Below are positions 36,063 through 47,700 of a DNA stretch of 64,000 bases, piece by piece. Below the pieces are notes generated by a model, which was not told the DNA's origin, did not search any database, and saw only the letters and a list, made by a program, of their open reading frames with translations. Position numbers and translations under genes: made by a program. Source of the stretch: Clonostachys chloroleuca (taxonomy: Eukaryota; Ascomycota; Sordariomycetes; Hypocreales; Bionectriaceae); NCBI GenBank assembly GCA_037952775.1, contig JBANAY010000003.1:17546001-17610000 (forward strand), given 5' to 3'. Position 1 is the first letter of the stretch, and the number at the start of each line of letters is the position of its first letter.

Positions 36063-37996
36063 TCAGGGTAGATTGGTATCATCACTGGAGTAGACACGCC
36101 TACCCGCAACCCAGGTCTCCTTGACCTTGAGAGTGCGCAGGTCTTCAAAGGAGAGCCGATCCAGCGGCTCGTCCAGAACGACCCAATCAGCAAAGGCACC
36201 CTCGCGTATCACGCCGGCCTTGGCCTCGAGGAAGGCCGCGTAGGCCGGGCTGCGGGTGAACCCCAGGAGGGTCTCCCTCAGGGACAGGATCTCGTCGGGG
36301 AGGAAGCCCAGATCCGGGTCGGCGGCGCTGGGACCCTTGCCTGTGTGAGGGTTCCTGCGGGTGACGGCGGCGTAGATGCCCTCGAAGGGGTTGGGGGCTC
36401 GACGGGGAAGTCGGAGCCGAGGGACGGGCGGGCGGGGAGGAGGGACCTCATGCGGTAGGCTGAGGAGCGGAGGCGGCCGGCGCCGAGGCGGTCCTGGGCG
36501 TACTTGAAGTCCGAGGTGGCGTGGGTGGGCTGGATGGAGGGGATGATGCCGAGGGCGAGGATGCGGTCCTGGTCGTCCGGGTGGATGATCTGGGCGTGCT
36601 CGATGCGGAAGCGGCGGAGGGACTGGCAACGGGCGAGGTTGCCGGCGTGCTCGGGGCACTCCTGCCCGAGGGCGGCCTCGAGGGCGTCGACGGCGTTGCG
36701 GTTGGCGAGGTCCCCGATGGCGTGGATGTTGACCTGGTAGCCGGCGGCGGCCCAGGACTTGGCGACCTGGGTGAGGGCGGAGGCGTTGATGAGGAGGGAG
36801 CCTGAGGTCCAGGGGTGGTCTGTGTACGGGTCGAGCATGGCGCTTCCCCAGCTTCCGAGGGCCCCGTCTAATAAGGGGTCAGTAAACTCTAATCTGGGGA
36901 GAGGGTGGGGAGCGGGATTGTTTATTAGACGGGGAAGCGAGGACTAACCGCCGAATAGCTTCACGCTGCGGACGGTGAATTTGAAGTCGGGGTCGTGGAT
37001 CTGTACCGCTTCGTCCGGGCAGAAGGAGTTGCGCTTGTCGCACTCCAGCATGCCGTAGACACGGACTGTCCAGTCATCGGTCTTGGCTAGCTTCTGGTAG
37101 AGACGATGTGTGGACGGTGTTGCTCCCGCGTCGTGCATGCCGACGAGGCCGACCTGGTTGAGCTTGGCCATGGCGGTCTTGACGGTCCTGGCTTTGAACT
37201 CGTCGGTGGGCTTCGGCCAGATTTTTGTGATGTAGTCCATGGCATTGTCGCAGAAGACGCCCATGCCCGGGTCACGGACGATTTCGCCTCCGGGGATCTC
37301 TGGAAGTTCTGATGGGAGGAGGTCCAGCACGGACTGGGACACCCAAACGCAGTGGACGTCGATGCGGTCGAGCATCAAGAACTTGCCCTTGAGAAGGGGA
37401 TCTTGCTCGACATCGGCCTTGAATGGATGAAGGTCAGTAGAGGGTTCTACAAGAAATAAGGGAAGTGAGAGGGGGAAATCGTTAGACGTACAGCTGTTGG
37501 CATGCGGCCAAAGGCGGTTTGATCCCATCCAACACCTCTGAGCCAGTGATCCTTGGAACCGGCATCTGGGTTGGCATTGAGATACTCCTTGACCCTGGTA
37601 CGAATATCCTCAAGAGACTCACACCCAAAAAGGTCGACCGAATGGAGAAATTCGCCGTATTGAAGCAAGTGGCCGTGGCCGTCCCTCCCAGAGCCCGGGG
37701 ATCACATATCCAGGGCTGGCGTGGACGTGGGCAGGCTCGAGATCGGCTGCTTGGTCGTCGGTTAAGACATGGCTGAACGAGCCGTCAGCGACGGAGAAGC
37801 ACCGGGCTTCGGGCCTGTCATCGTCGAGGGTTGTGATGCCCTGGTAGCAGTACGTGTCCCCGGCCGACGATGGTGTCGTGGCACTGGAGGGCTGCGTGCC
37901 GACGAGAGGCTGCTGGAGACGATAAGCGACGGCGAACGCGGCCACTACGGCGGCAATCAATGGCCAGAGAGTCCACCGCAGCAGCGAGCCAGCCAT
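36063..37996 (-). CDS. membrane-anchored amidohydrolase (YtcJ-like, amidohydrolase-3 family), two frame breaks
   Basis: Exons 37996-37492, 37417-36949 and 36867-36063 (introns 74 and 81 nt; CTGAC branch sites). It opens with a hydrophobic anchor (WPLIAAVVAAFAVAY). Metal-dependent hydrolase features follow: PGYVIPGLW then a metal-binding HxH region, HWLRGVGWDQTAFG, VGLVGMHDAG, SVKLFG, GYQVNIHAIGDLANR, RFRIEHAQI, PSIQPTHATSDFKYAQDRLG, LGSDFPVE and a C-terminal DWVVLDEPLD. The family hydrolyses C-N bonds of ring or amide compounds; the substrate is not evident. The frame breaks at a tandem TCCC duplication (37682-37689), where one copy would give the expected GLWDGHGH, and at the G5 run 36393-36397 (one more base needed at VEPPNPFEG). 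With both, length is 1776 nt, 591 aa. With two breaks, and one a duplication, a decaying gene remains possible. Confidence 0.85.
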
Positions 37997-39836
37997 TATG
38001 TGGGCGAGTCTGTCCCACGTGAGGACGAAGCGTCGCTGTTGCGGTATATGATCTGATTCTAGTGACAGTGCGGGTCGCTTTCGCCGATTGATTTTTGGCT
38101 TCTCTACGGCTTGGCCTTGTTTCCCTCTTCACCAGTCTTCGTTCGTGAATATTATTTTTTGTTATATTTTCCCTACCGCCTATTTTCTGTGCCGTCCAGC
38201 GATAAGGCCGATATCGCTGACCGTCAATTGGAGATTGGGGAAATGGTGTCTACGACCTGCATCTGCATGGGATCGGCAGTTGGGTGAAGCTGCTGGAACA
38301 AACAGAGCCCCATTTATGATAGAGCCCTTATCTAATTGGCAGAGAATCACAGCAGCCTCTGCCACTGATGCCACAGATATACGAGCTGTATATATGTTCA
38401 ACGGTGGTTGACTTCGGCCTTGCATCTTCTTCTTTACTTGGTTGGCTGGTCTTTACCCTTCAGTTGAGCCACAGCGCCGGTGTTGGTGGATGCCAAATGC
38501 AAACTGGTATGTCAAAATGGCTCCAAGAAAGTGAGACTGCGTTTCATGCTTAAACATACATCACCACGTTAAACCGCTCGATGCGCTGTTTCTCGCAAGC
38601 GCATCGTAGGTTTTCGGTACTTCTTTCCAAGTCAAGTGTGAAGCTTGTTATCCAAGAATCATACGCCAACCGTTCATTGTTAGTAGGAAGCGAATGGCCG
38701 ATACGGCGGATGAGTCAACCACAACCAATAGTAAGAAGCACTTTGGGGCCGCATGCGACATAGTCGCCTTAAAATCACAATGATAAAGAAAGCTCAAGGG
38801 TCATCCCGAGAGCTTAATAGAAGGTTCGCGCCTGAACCTTCGCAGCTGTAGTCACAAAGCTACCTCAACCCACGTAACCTTTGATGGACAAACAAGCTAG
38901 AGCAATGGTCTGTTCGTAAAGCTTCCACATCAACCCTGGGATTCCATCCTGCTGAAAGGAATCGGAACAGTGTTCGCCTCCAGGTAACGCAGTGACCTAC
39001 GGACCAAAAATGTGTATGTTATAGTTCCAACATTTTGGTGCTGCTGCTGTCGCTGCCTTGTCTGTGCGAAGCCAGCTGATGACCAGGGCCCTCTCCAGGC
39101 CTGTTTTCACATTCGGCCAGTGCTCAACTCCTAAAGGAACTATGTCATCCTGAGGAAGCTTGGACTCCCAACGTAGCTGCTTGTCCAAATGATCACTAAC
39201 TTGGTAATCTCTGGATTCTTTTGGATGCGGCTAGGTATTCTCCTGAGGAGTTTAGGATCGCTCAGCCCTGTGAGCGGGAAGACCACCATATGACGACAAT
39301 CAGAGTCATTGACTGCGGCAGGACCCTGCATTGTTCCAGGACCCTGCGCCGGTATCAAAGGGGCAGAATCGAAGTGGCGAAAATATCGCCGATAGAGATG
39401 ACATGGATGGTGGGCGCCAGCCAATCACCATCGGAGCAATGACGTGCCCCGGACCCTTGTCCCACAACCCACTTCCAAGTTCTTGGACTTGTTCTTGTAG
39501 GAACTGCGTGAACGATCGGCGGCTAGTGGCATCATAGCATCTTGATCTGCACAATCTACTTGGACCCTGTGCTCTGCCAACATGAACCCTTGGTCGCGAT
39601 GGCATCATTGGTGACGAACATCCGTCCTTTGATAGAGGCTGCAATGGTTGAACACCTCCATCCATCAAGTATATAATCATCTCGAATTCTCGCTACCTAT
39701 ACTCAAAAATCATCTTAAACAACATCACAAACAATCTGATTTGAATACCACAACAACTCCACAACTCCACAACTTTACTTTCAACCTTGACAACCAAACA
39801 TCTTTAAAGAATATCACCAACAACAAGACCATAATC
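37997..39836. other. 1.8 kb upstream region shared by the amidohydrolase and the small basic protein gene
   Basis: No coding frame is supported. The right end carries a TATA box (39670-39676) and a CA-rich leader. The left end is the amidohydrolase promoter. The middle shows nothing I recognise. Confidence 0.5.
39670..39676 (+). promoter_or_regulatory. TATA box of the 39837 gene
   Basis: TATATAA lies 161 nt before the ATG at 39837. It is followed by a leader of about 130 nt rich in CA and AAC repeats, without any ATG, as seen in highly or inducibly expressed fungal genes. Confidence 0.55.
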
Positions 39837-40198
39837 ATGCCTTTCACATACCGTCGTCGTGCTCGTGCTACCCCACGAACCACCACCACAACTCGCCCCC
39901 GTCGTAGCATCTTCCCTCGACGCCGAGTTCACCACACTCACCACACAACTCACACAACCCACACCACGCACGCACCAGTGCACCACCAGAAGCGCCGCCC
40001 ATCCTTCAAGGATAAGGTGAGCGGCGCCCTGCTGAGAATGAAGGGCTCTCTCACGCACCGCCCAGCTGTCAAGGTACGTTGATCAATTCTAGCTCACCCC
40101 AAGCCCAATGCTAACTTAAATCTCAGGCTGCTGGCACTCGCAGGATGCATGGCACGGATGGACGGGGCTCCCACCGCCCCCGCCGCAGAATGTTCTAA
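39837..40198 (+). CDS. small conserved fungal protein, His/Thr- and Arg-rich
   Basis: Two exons, 39837-40073 and 40127-40198 (53-nt intron with CTAAC branch site), 102 aa, strongly basic. It has an Arg/Thr N terminus (YRRRARATPRTTTTTRPRR), a His-Thr repeat (HHTHHTTHTTHTTHAPVHH, about residues 37-55), a short amphipathic helix (SFKDKVSGALLRMKGSLT) and the ending AAGTRRMHGTDGRGSHR. The helix and the last motif look like those of a family of small fungal proteins of unknown function, which I recall only loosely. The leader and TATA box suggest high or inducible expression. The charge would suit nucleic-acid binding and the His repeat metal binding, but neither is shown. The frame is open upstream of the ATG, but without another ATG. 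Confidence 0.8.
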
Positions 40199-40571
40199 TT
40201 TCGACTTGGAGCGTACGAGCTGGCAGAGCGCTATTGTTTGAATGAATGAATGAATCTTGAATGGAACGGCTGTAACATGATTAATGAGAGAGTCATACAT
40301 GCTAGCATTTGAATATGAGCACTATCTTTCGGAACGTTTTATTTTGCCAAACGTGACAAAGTCTGGGACTGGAGCTCCTCCTTGGCTATGACAACGAATA
40401 TGCAATATCTAGAAACAGGAACTACCCTAATTTCGCTTTGTGTAGGTTAATATATACCGCACTGATATTGAAGGCTGAGGCCAAAGAAGTAAGATCTTGA
40501 ATGGGTAGATATATACTTCGTCCACTCAAAGCTCCCGTAAATGTGGTTTAATGTTTTCGAAATTCGACCCA
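40199..40571. other. convergent 3' flanks
   Basis: 373 bp between two stop codons. It contains a GAATGAATGAATGAAT-type tetranucleotide repeat at about 40239-40254. Nothing else is seen. Confidence 0.6.
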
Positions 40572-41826
40572 CTATCGTAGCTCGTCTGGGTCTTCAGCGC
40601 CATCATCCTGAGGTCGAAAAGTACGAAAGGATCTCTTAGCGATGCGATGATGTTCTGTAACTCCGCTAGACCGTGTGGCCCCAGATCTATAAGTGCCTCT
40701 AGGCAAGTGAGAAGGGGTTGCTTTCATGCTCCCTTTTGGGTCGGGTTTCCGTTCGAGTGGTAATGTCAAGCACCTACGGGGCAATTGATTCTTTTCTCGT
40801 GAGGTAAGAGGGCGTGTTGTAAAGGAAAGCATGTCGGCCAGCTCATCAAGATCCCGGTCGCCGGCACCAGATGTTTTGAGGGTTGTGTATTCTTCAAGCG
40901 CCGTCTTAAGACGCTCAAGATACTCCTTGTTGGGGGATGGGTGCTTCTTTACTCGCCTACACTCAGCTGGAGGCTTGAGATAATAGTCGATTGGACGGGT
41001 TTGAGGCGTATTCAAATACTCGTCCCGAGATTTGTTGTCGACGGCTAATGTTGTGCTCTTGGCAACTTCCCCGCAGTTGAAAGCATGATCTGTGGCACTA
41101 TGTCGGTGTGTGCTTAGAAAGATCCCAAGTTCGCTTGAGTGTATTCTGCTATCGACGGATTGAGTGGCTCGTCTATGCTGAATCAGAATTCGAGGAGTTG
41201 AAGATCCATCAGGTCTGATACTCAAGACCCTATCCTCGAGATCTAAATCAAACCTGGGCTCAGCTCCAAAGGGACCGGAAGACCTTGCCGTCAGCTTCCA
41301 GCTTCTGCCACCAGATGTATTGAGGGATTCGCTTTCAATGGCAGAAGGCGTAGAACAAATCTCGCTGCCTGGCCGTGGCCTATTCAAGAAGGATCTTTTG
41401 CTACTGGCAACTGGGCGGCGGCTGACCTCAATACCAGCGAGTTTTCTAGCCTTTTCGTTCTTTCCGATGTTAATACCCTCGTTTTTACGAATATCTATTG
41501 ATTTGATAGTAAATCGCGTGTCTCGGGATGTAATTGGAACCGATGCTGTGGCGTCCGAGTCTACTTAATTAGCATATCCTGGTTGTGAAGAGGCCAATCG
41601 GGGTCTTCCTACCAACGTGCCCACTGTCAAAACTTGGAGGCTTCGTATTCAGGCGATCCCAAGCACTCGAAACCTTCGATATTACTTTAGAAGTGAGTGC
41701 TCGTGGCGTTTTAGAGCTCATTGGGCTTATCAGCTGGCCTGCACCAGGCTTCAAAGCTTCCGTAGCGGCGAGCATCGCGCTTATTTTTTCGTTGATCTCC
41801 TCAGGTCTATGGACGTCGCTTTCCAT
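40572..41826 (-). CDS. hypothetical protein, possibly conserved in filamentous ascomycetes
   Basis: Exons 41826-41613 and 41563-40572 (49-nt intron: GTAGGA donor, TGCTAAT branch, TTAAG acceptor), 401 aa. The ATG at 41826 is chosen; the upstream extension uses only TTG. The N terminus is a predicted helix (PEEINEKISAMLAATEALKP) followed by a basic segment (TSKVISKVSSAWDRLNTK). The remainder is Ser/Arg/Pro-rich and probably disordered, with one helical patch (KEYLERLKTALEEYTTLK) and the ending SFRTFRPQDDGAEDPDELR. No catalytic motif is visible and I do not recognise the family. The N-terminal helix looks like the kind conserved in small cytoskeletal or cell-cycle factors, but this is a weak impression. 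Confidence 0.72.
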
Positions 41827-43815
41827 TATGTTTGCCAACTAATGACAGTCGGAGTGGAGAGAAATCAATCTTAATCACGGGAATGAAGAATCAAGGCTAT
41901 TTTCTCAAGCTGAAGCGATATGCCTCGGTTCTCGGGTTGCGTTTAGTTGGCGTTGCTGTTCGAATCGTACCCTCGGTGCTGATCGTGAACCTCGAGATCT
42001 GAAGTTTCGGCGGATTGTGGTTTGAAATTTTATGATGAGGAGAGTGAACCAGCACGGGAAGGTGACCTAAAAGTCGCTGCAGTCCGTTGTGCCGTTGCGA
42101 ATGGATGAAAATCATCAAACGGCGAGCTCCTGCAGGGTGAAACGAGTATGAAGTGCTTTCCACATGGTCATCGTATGAGAAAACCGGACGGCACTAGGCA
42201 GAAGAGCCTGGGCATCGCTCAGGGAGCGATATCGGGGGCCGAGAAACCGGATGCACCTCAATCTTTGTGAGGATTGTAAGCTGCACGAGTTCCGAAAAAG
42301 AATGAAAATGCCGTTTTCAAGAAAAGAACGATCGTGGCAGAAGGCAGGCGCTCTGCGTACCTCCTACCTGGGCACTAAGGTAAGGAGCTGCCTACTCGCA
42401 CCTACCTGGGAAGTCACTTCTGCACCAAAGACATGTGGGTGGTAGGTAACAGGCACATGTAAAGTGCTACTCCATTTACCAACTTTTTACTTAGTAACCA
42501 TGCTGTCCTGGTAAGATATGTAGACTTCGGAGGCAACCTCCCTGGGCACCTGAGTGAAGTAATTGACTATGAACTGAAGGTGGGAGCGTCCACTTCCCAC
42601 AACTAGTAATTTCCTCTTGAGTACCAAATATGCTCCAACGTTTTGCCTATGGCTCCTGCGGAAGTTTTTCAATCTAAAGAAAGATTCGCCCCGGGGAAAT
42701 TCAAGATATCTGTCTACCAACGTACGCAGGCAGATTTCTATCGGTGCATACCTGCTGTCCATACCTAGGCTGAGAGATCCTAGGATACCATAGCGCGCAT
42801 GAATAATTTTGAGCTTATACCGGATGTTTCTCTCTGCCACGTAGTTCGAAGAAACCATAAGAGGGGGGCTGAGGTATACCAAGATCTCTCATTTCCCTCT
42901 TTCGCTTGAAGTTGGCCGGGAAAGTCACTTAGCATACGTCCACAACTCGCCCATTACCGCTACGAATGAGCTGGCTGACTCCATTCTACAAATCCATAGA
43001 TGATACATCAGTAGCCAGTGGCTGTGAACCTCTGTTGTCGTTCTCGGTTAATGTCAACGCGCTATCAACTTTCAGGACTAAGAGGGGTATCGAACAACCC
43101 TCGGCATCCTCCTCTTTCCAGGGGCAAAAGCATAATGAACGGGATGGCCGATTGCCAGCCTCAAGCTCGGGAAGTCCCGATACCGACTTGTGGAATCCCT
43201 TGACACGAAAAGGTTCACTGTTAGTCGAGCGCGGTTGGTATGCAAGAAACGGGTTTGCCGTATCTGCAGCATGCCAGGTTCGGCCCTAAGAAACAGCTGC
43301 GCCAGTGGCCCCACCATGTCGGATTGAGTTGACGGGGAGTTACATTACAGTCATCCTGTGCAAGCTCCGATGCATCCATGTCACTTTCGCCGGCGCTCTC
43401 CCGGGGTTTAATGAACGATTTATCGGTGCATTGAAGCTTCAATCATGACGAGATAGCAAATCTTGAATATTCCCTCGTAGGACCCAAGTGTTGATATCGG
43501 AATGTCATGGGTTTGGGAAAGTGACCCAGCGGGTTTCACCCGATTTAAGATCCTGGAGAGCCTAAAAATTGAGGCACTAACGGTGGAAGCTGCCAGCAAC
43601 AAATTTCATATGCCGCAAACTCCGGCGAGAGGCGAGATCCTAGCGGCTTTAATTTAGAGACGGGGGAGAAATGATCTGATAACCAATTTACTCCACGATT
43701 CTTTCCTTCTAATATCCATATCCTTATTCAATTGAACGCATTCTCCCTTACGAAATAGGATATCCAGACATCGCCGCGACAACACATTCAATTGCAATCG
43801 ACTCTCGCCTCCGCC
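41827..43815. other. 2 kb divergent region
   Basis: It lies between the hypothetical protein and the FAM210-like gene. A minus-strand open frame (ATG 42858 to stop at 42487, 123 codons) has no recognisable motif and is not called. CTACCTGGG occurs twice near 42363-42412. The rest shows nothing I recognise. Confidence 0.45.
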
Positions 43816-44727
43816 ATGTCGCGAGCCTGGATAGAAGCTCTGCCTCGGCCCTTGCGATCGCTGAGACAGCCGACGACGGCCTGGGAGCCTACCTGGAAGA
43901 GGTGGTCGAGCTCACAGTCGTTGCAAGTTTCCTCACAGATCGCTGCGAGGGCATCCAGAGGCGCAGCGAACCGAGTACATATGCTGCCTGGGAGGCAAAC
44001 GCTCTTCACACCCAACGTCGCATTGCGTCAGGCCCCGCGACGCGGATTTCGACTTACTTCGTGGCGGAGGAGTGCGGGGAGTGCGGCCGAGGTCAAGGAG
44101 AGCCTATCCTTGTCTGACCGCTTCAAGAAGCTCACGAGGGAATATGGCAGAGCGGCGGTCGGGGTCTACTTTTTGCTGAGCATCTTGGATATGCCCTTCT
44201 TCTTCCTGCTTGTTCAAGCTGTGGGAACGGAAAAGATTGGTAATTTTTCTAAGCCTTGGATCGATTCCGGGAAGAAAATAAGTCACTAATCTTGAGCGCA
44301 ATAGCCTACGTGGAGCACAAGGTGGTGTCCGCGATAACTACGTTTATTCCTGAATCCGTCCAGCAAAGTTTCTCCAGCGCCTGGTCTGCCGTTGTGGGCA
44401 TCTTCAAGGGCAAGAAAGATGCCGCATCGGAGGCCCCGGTAGAGGGATGGGGTGTTGAGGAAGCTCAAGAGCGGGCCAGCCACAACGCCAGTCAGTCTAC
44501 CCCAGTCCGCCTTGTTGGCACTGCAAGCCAGCCATGATGTGGAGAAGTCACTGACTCTTGAGACATGTACAGGTTTGGCAACGCAGCTTGCGCTTGCATA
44601 CGCCATCCACAAGAGCTTCATCTTTGTCCGGATTCCGCTGACCGTTGCGGTCACGCCCCGCATCGTCAAACAGCTTCGAGCCTGGGGTTGGAACATTGGC
44701 AAGAAGCTTGTGAAGGCTGGGCGATAA
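43816..44727 (+). CDS. mitochondrial FAM210-like protein (DUF1279)
   Basis: Exons 43816-44239, 44305-44490 and 44573-44727 (introns 65 and 82 nt), 254 aa. The first 90 residues are Arg/Ser/Ala-rich with almost no acidic residues, a typical mitochondrial presequence. The DUF1279 block follows: SDRFKKLTREYGRAAVGVYF, LLSILDMPFFFLLVQAVG, and, after a variable acidic loop, a helix ATQLALAYAIHKSFIFVRIP leading into LTVAVTPRIVKQLRAWGW. Two membrane helices are expected. FAM210 proteins sit in the inner mitochondrial membrane and are linked to mitochondrial translation or structure in animals; the fungal role is not defined. Intron phases (1 and 1) and the continuous domain make the model secure. Confidence 0.88.
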
Positions 44728-47700
44728 CCGGCGTTTGCATTGGGATCCGCGAGTATCCAAACTCGTTCAACACAACTCAGCTCTGGAAAAAAAGCACAAG
44801 TAGGGGTTTCACCTCAAAGGCAAGTCTAATTCGTCATGTACTAATGTAAAATAGCTTGTATATTCCCACATGACTTAAATTTAGAACTGTAATCGTATAG
44901 AAAAAAGGAAAATAACGTCGAGGCATGTCATGATATCATGTCTTTCCCCGGAATCAACAACTAGCTCCGATGAATGTTACATCAATGTAGTAACACTCGT
45001 AGGAAGCGGATAGGTTTTCCGACACCCATGCCAGGTTCTCGAGTGAGACTTCCCCGCGCCTCGCATGCTCTGGAGTGTTTCGAAACAGACTCTGGCTGTA
45101 AGCCGGAGTGTTTTATCTGCAACGCAGGGCTAAACGCTGCGAACAATCATGCCGCACTGGTCATCTTCCAGGTGCTCTCCTACCATAAAGCAGTCATCAA
45201 AGTCCCTCCAATACATGACAGCTATTGACGATGCCAGGTAGTAGATTGATAATTCGCCACCATATCTGGGAAGTCGGCGCATGTACGAATCAAGCGAACA
45301 CTCGTCATCCTGGGCTGACCCGGTTCAATTGCAATATTGATTGGCAGAAACCAATCAGCCTGATCCGGCAATTGAAAGCATCCCGGGCTGTCGTCATCTG
45401 ACGGGCCTTGTAGATTGAAGGCTCCCCATCCCATGGAGGCTGATCAGATTCCCCATCTCACTTCATGTAACCCTACTTCAGAGACTCTGACATTCGCTCT
45501 CTGGCTGACCCCCGAGAACATCGCCGATGCCTTCCGGTAAAGGAAACGATAGAAACCCGAGAGCGGGCCGTTTTCAAAAAAAAAAAAAAAATGTATGGGG
45601 GAAGAGTGGACGTTGATCACAGACGGGGGAAAGGAAAGGAAAGGAAGATCGAAATGTCCAAACGTCCGTGACAAACCTTGGATGGCCGCCTGGTGCGGAA
45701 GGACCTACAATAGGCTACGAAGTGCGTCAAGCAACATGATGTGTCACCTACCAGCAGGGACGTAAGCCGCAATTGGGTTGACATATCATCCAAAGGGACA
45801 AAAAAGACCGAGCAATGGCAATGATAGGATCATTTCCGGGGGGAACAATTGTTTATGCCGCGGATGACGCGGATGCGGATGAGCCTTGGGCGCGACGACA
45901 AAGCTTTCTACATGCTGCCTAACCGCGCCATTGGGAGACTGGAGGAATGGACAAAGTTGATTACTATCCAGAATCCAAATAGAGTTCCACGAGGCAGTGG
46001 TCACCAGCAAAGCCCCAGTTTGGGAAATGAGGTGGCTTCCCCCTCCTCCTCTCTGTGGAGGGAGCCATGTGGGTGTTACCAAATCCTTGGGTGTTCCCTG
46101 CAAACTCTATGGGCGGTTACAATGGGGTCGGGCTCTCAGCCCAGGCCTCGCCCAGCTCAGCGCTGCCTCGGGCGGTGTGTTATATCCAGTTCGCAAACTC
46201 GTCTTCCCATCGTCCCCTAAGGTCAGGCGTTAACAGGCACCTGTCAGGGCTGCTAAAGGGTTTATTTGTTTTTAGCACACACAGACTATTATATGCGCAC
46301 GTACATTAGTCGTAGTTTATGCATGGGAGCGGGACCCAACTCCTCGGTCCGGGCCCGTCTGGTTGTCTTGGGCTGCTGGACCAACCAGACCTGCCGCTGT
46401 CAGCGAGTGGCCGGTAAATCCGTAGTGCTATGCGGCATGCCGGTGCGGTATCCTGATGATGCACAGGCGGCCTGCCCCTCGACATGACATGTAGCTGCTA
46501 CGAGACGGCTAGCGCAGCTATTTTCGATCGCTCCAAGAACAGGCAAGGCAGCGAAGGCGTCGGCATGACTGCTTGGACCGGATGATACGTGACTCGGCAG
46601 GACCCAAGTGATAGGCCGGCCTGGCTGCCTACACGAGCAACAGAGTTTGTTACGTGGGCGCTGGCACAGTCCAACGTCGAGCTGGCCAATGCCCAACACC
46701 GTCACTGCGTCGGGGTCTTCCGGCTAGAGGCCAAAGGCGTGGCGCGTGGGGGTGGTGCCCACGGAAGGCCCTGTAGGATGGACCTTCCTCCCCACTGCCT
46801 TGGCTCGCTGGCCATCGCTAGAGGGACGAGCCTCGCTCCTGCTCCACCCACACCCTCCCTCCCTCGTCTGCCTGCATCGCGTCCATCTGGTCCATCGCAA
46901 GGCCGCATCTCGATGCGCCGTCGTTGACAGAGCCTGCGTCTAGCGACGACCTCCAGTCCCGATCTCTCTTCCAGCTCGACCGTTCCTCGTTCTTCCGCTC
47001 CAAAGCAACGTTGCGGAAATACAGGCAGGTTGCAGCAAGGGCCTGATACACCGCCAAGGGAGACGGTAGATCGAGCTGCGCAGGAGTCCTGCACCCTTAA
47101 ACCTTAAACGAGGCTATCATTTTTTATTCGCTCTCGTTTGGAAATTTCTAGCCTAGAGGGGTCCTGTTCCACCGTTCGACACGTCGGTATATCGACTGCC
47201 ACGACACAGCAAACCTAGACCGCTCTTTTCATCCCATTACCTCGCGTCCAGTGCCGAGTACTTTTTCTTCAAGGTCTCGCCAAGGCAAGCGGACCGCAAG
47301 ACGCGACTCTTGGGAACCTCCCCCGCCTACATGCTTCCGAGTCGTCCCTCAAGCTGAGGGGCGTGGGGACGAGACTCGAGATGGGAAAACCCTAATACAG
47401 TAGCCAGGCTCGGTGAATTACTCACACGCCTTTTTATTAACCTTTACCGCTCGGTTTTGTCTTTCTGTCAGTCTGGGTCTACTTTGTCCCTTGGCTATAT
47501 CCCTTCCACACGCCGCCACTTTCAAGGCAAACATACGTACCACATGTGGGGTTGGGCACAATGACTCCTCTGGAATGCTGCTCGTCTCCGGGAACTTGGT
47601 TCTGGGTCAGCTGGCGCGGATCATCGCCTTCCACTTTCTAGGCTTGTTGTTGCGACAACCCTTTCAGCCGTGGCTTTGGAGGCCTGTTGTGTAGGCCCGG

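Noticed and set aside
36063..37996. Calling the amidohydrolase, hemB, Utp25, R3H and Nup133 loci pseudogenes
   Set aside because: Each has a long, otherwise intact family sequence on both sides of single-base breaks, and several are essential functions; error is more likely. Only the amidohydrolase keeps some doubt.
39648..39836. In-frame extension of the small His/Thr protein
   Set aside because: The open stretch has no ATG and reads as a CA-rich leader downstream of the TATA box.
42487..42858. Minus-strand open frame of 123 codons with a reasonable ATG
   Set aside because: No recognisable motif or homologue, no splice or leader signals; could be an orphan gene but not supported enough to call.
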